Shown piece by piece: positions 63,858 through 64,000 of a stretch of 64,000 nucleotides of DNA (the stretch's first letter is position 1; each line of letters begins with the position of its first letter). The stretch lies in assembly GCF_003391115.1 (NCBI RefSeq), contig NZ_QTJP01000001.1, forward strand, positions 1,612,001-1,676,000, read 5' to 3'. A model generated the notes under the pieces. It was not told where the DNA came from. It saw only the letters and a list, made by a program, of their open reading frames with translations, and searched no databases. Made by a program: the position numbers and the translations under genes. This DNA comes from Sphingomonas crusticola (GTDB lineage Bacteria > Pseudomonadota > Alphaproteobacteria > Sphingomonadales > Sphingomonadaceae).

Positions 63858-64000
63858 GCGGGTTGCCCGAGCCCAAACCGATCCGCGAGATCGGCGGCAT
63901 CGACCGTGCCGCGTTCGAGGCGGAGGTCCGCCCGGCGCGCCAGCCGGTGGTGATCCGCGGGCTCGCGCGCGACTGGCCGGCGGTGGAGGCCGGCCGCGCA
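63854..64000 (+). CDS. Cupin_8/JmjC-like protein (5' part only)
   Basis: The first 49 residues are visible before the window ends. They contain FEAEVRPARQPVVIRGLARD and WPAV, the typical opening of cupin-like (cupin_8/JmjC) proteins, which are Fe(II)/2-oxoglutarate hydroxylases or demethylase-like enzymes. A gene of this class is a recurring partner in receptor/halogenase loci. It is coupled by ATGA to the fourth halogenase. The catalytic HxD...H motif would be beyond the edge. Confidence 0.75.
   Translation, partial: MSGLPEPKPIREIGGIDRAAFEAEVRPARQPVVIRGLARDWPAVEAGRA

Overview
The window looks like a chromosomal segment of a Sphingomonas-type alphaproteobacterium (Sphingomonadaceae). The evidence is high GC with strong G/C third-position bias, a class I lysyl-tRNA synthetase, an alphaproteobacterial aa3 oxidase cluster with a tiny CoxF-like ORF before ctaG, RcnB-family secreted proteins, several TonB-dependent receptors, and a receptor/tryptophan-halogenase locus of the kind known from Sphingomonadales, Caulobacterales and Xanthomonas. 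This taxonomic call is inference from gene content. Genes are tightly packed, mostly with 4-base ATGA/GTGA or TGATG overlaps; no rRNA, CRISPR array, insertion sequence or prophage was seen.

Region by region. 1-2.8 kb: an NtrC-type response regulator and an NtrY-like kinase behind a sigma-54-like promoter. 2.9-4.6 kb: four small or secreted proteins of unknown role. 4.8-7.8 kb: a CHASE3 histidine kinase, a single-domain receiver and a receiver/HisKA_2-type kinase in one overlapping operon, followed by yjbQ. 8.3-18.4 kb: mostly minus strand, with rlmE and ppx, a tRNA-Gln(CTG) on the plus strand, a divergent Mfd-like translocase, a lipoprotein, a GNAT acetyltransferase, a SixA-like phosphatase, a DinG/XPD-type helicase and a membrane protein. 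18.5-24.8 kb: lysK, a secreted helical-repeat protein, two RcnB-like proteins, an orphan [2Fe-2S] subunit, an extradiol-type dioxygenase, rpsU and an FKBP. 24.8-29.3 kb: the minus-strand operon pyrE-pdxJ-acpS-lepB-lepB-AI-2E-type permease, with lepB duplicated in tandem.

29.5-36.8 kb: cytochrome c oxidase (ctaC, ctaD, ctaB, coxF-like, ctaG, ctaE, DUF983, SURF1), interrupted by a minus-strand methyltransferase. 36.9-40.4 kb: thrC, an M16 peptidase and a methyltransferase. 40.4-42.1 kb: ccmB, ccmA and a zincin. 42.2-44.8 kb: phhB and an osmoprotectant ABC importer with a fused permease-binding protein. 44.7-52.6 kb: a ZnuD-like receptor, a GFA protein, oligopeptidase B, a GAF protein, a DUF899 protein and aminopeptidase P. 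52.5-54.1 kb: small genes and tRNA-Thr(GGT).

The most unusual part is 54.1 kb to the right edge. A large TonB_Xanth_Caul-type receptor faces a run of four overlapping flavin-dependent tryptophan-halogenase-family genes followed by the start of a cupin_8/JmjC-like gene. Three of the halogenase homologues keep the FAD glycine motif, the catalytic-type lysine and WxWxIP; the second has lost all three yet remains intact and translationally coupled. The 222-base divergent intergenic region carries two perfect 7-bp inverted repeats. The inferred picture is import of an unidentified ligand by the receptor coupled to cytoplasmic flavin halogenation and possibly Fe(II)/2-oxoglutarate oxidation; substrate and product are unknown.
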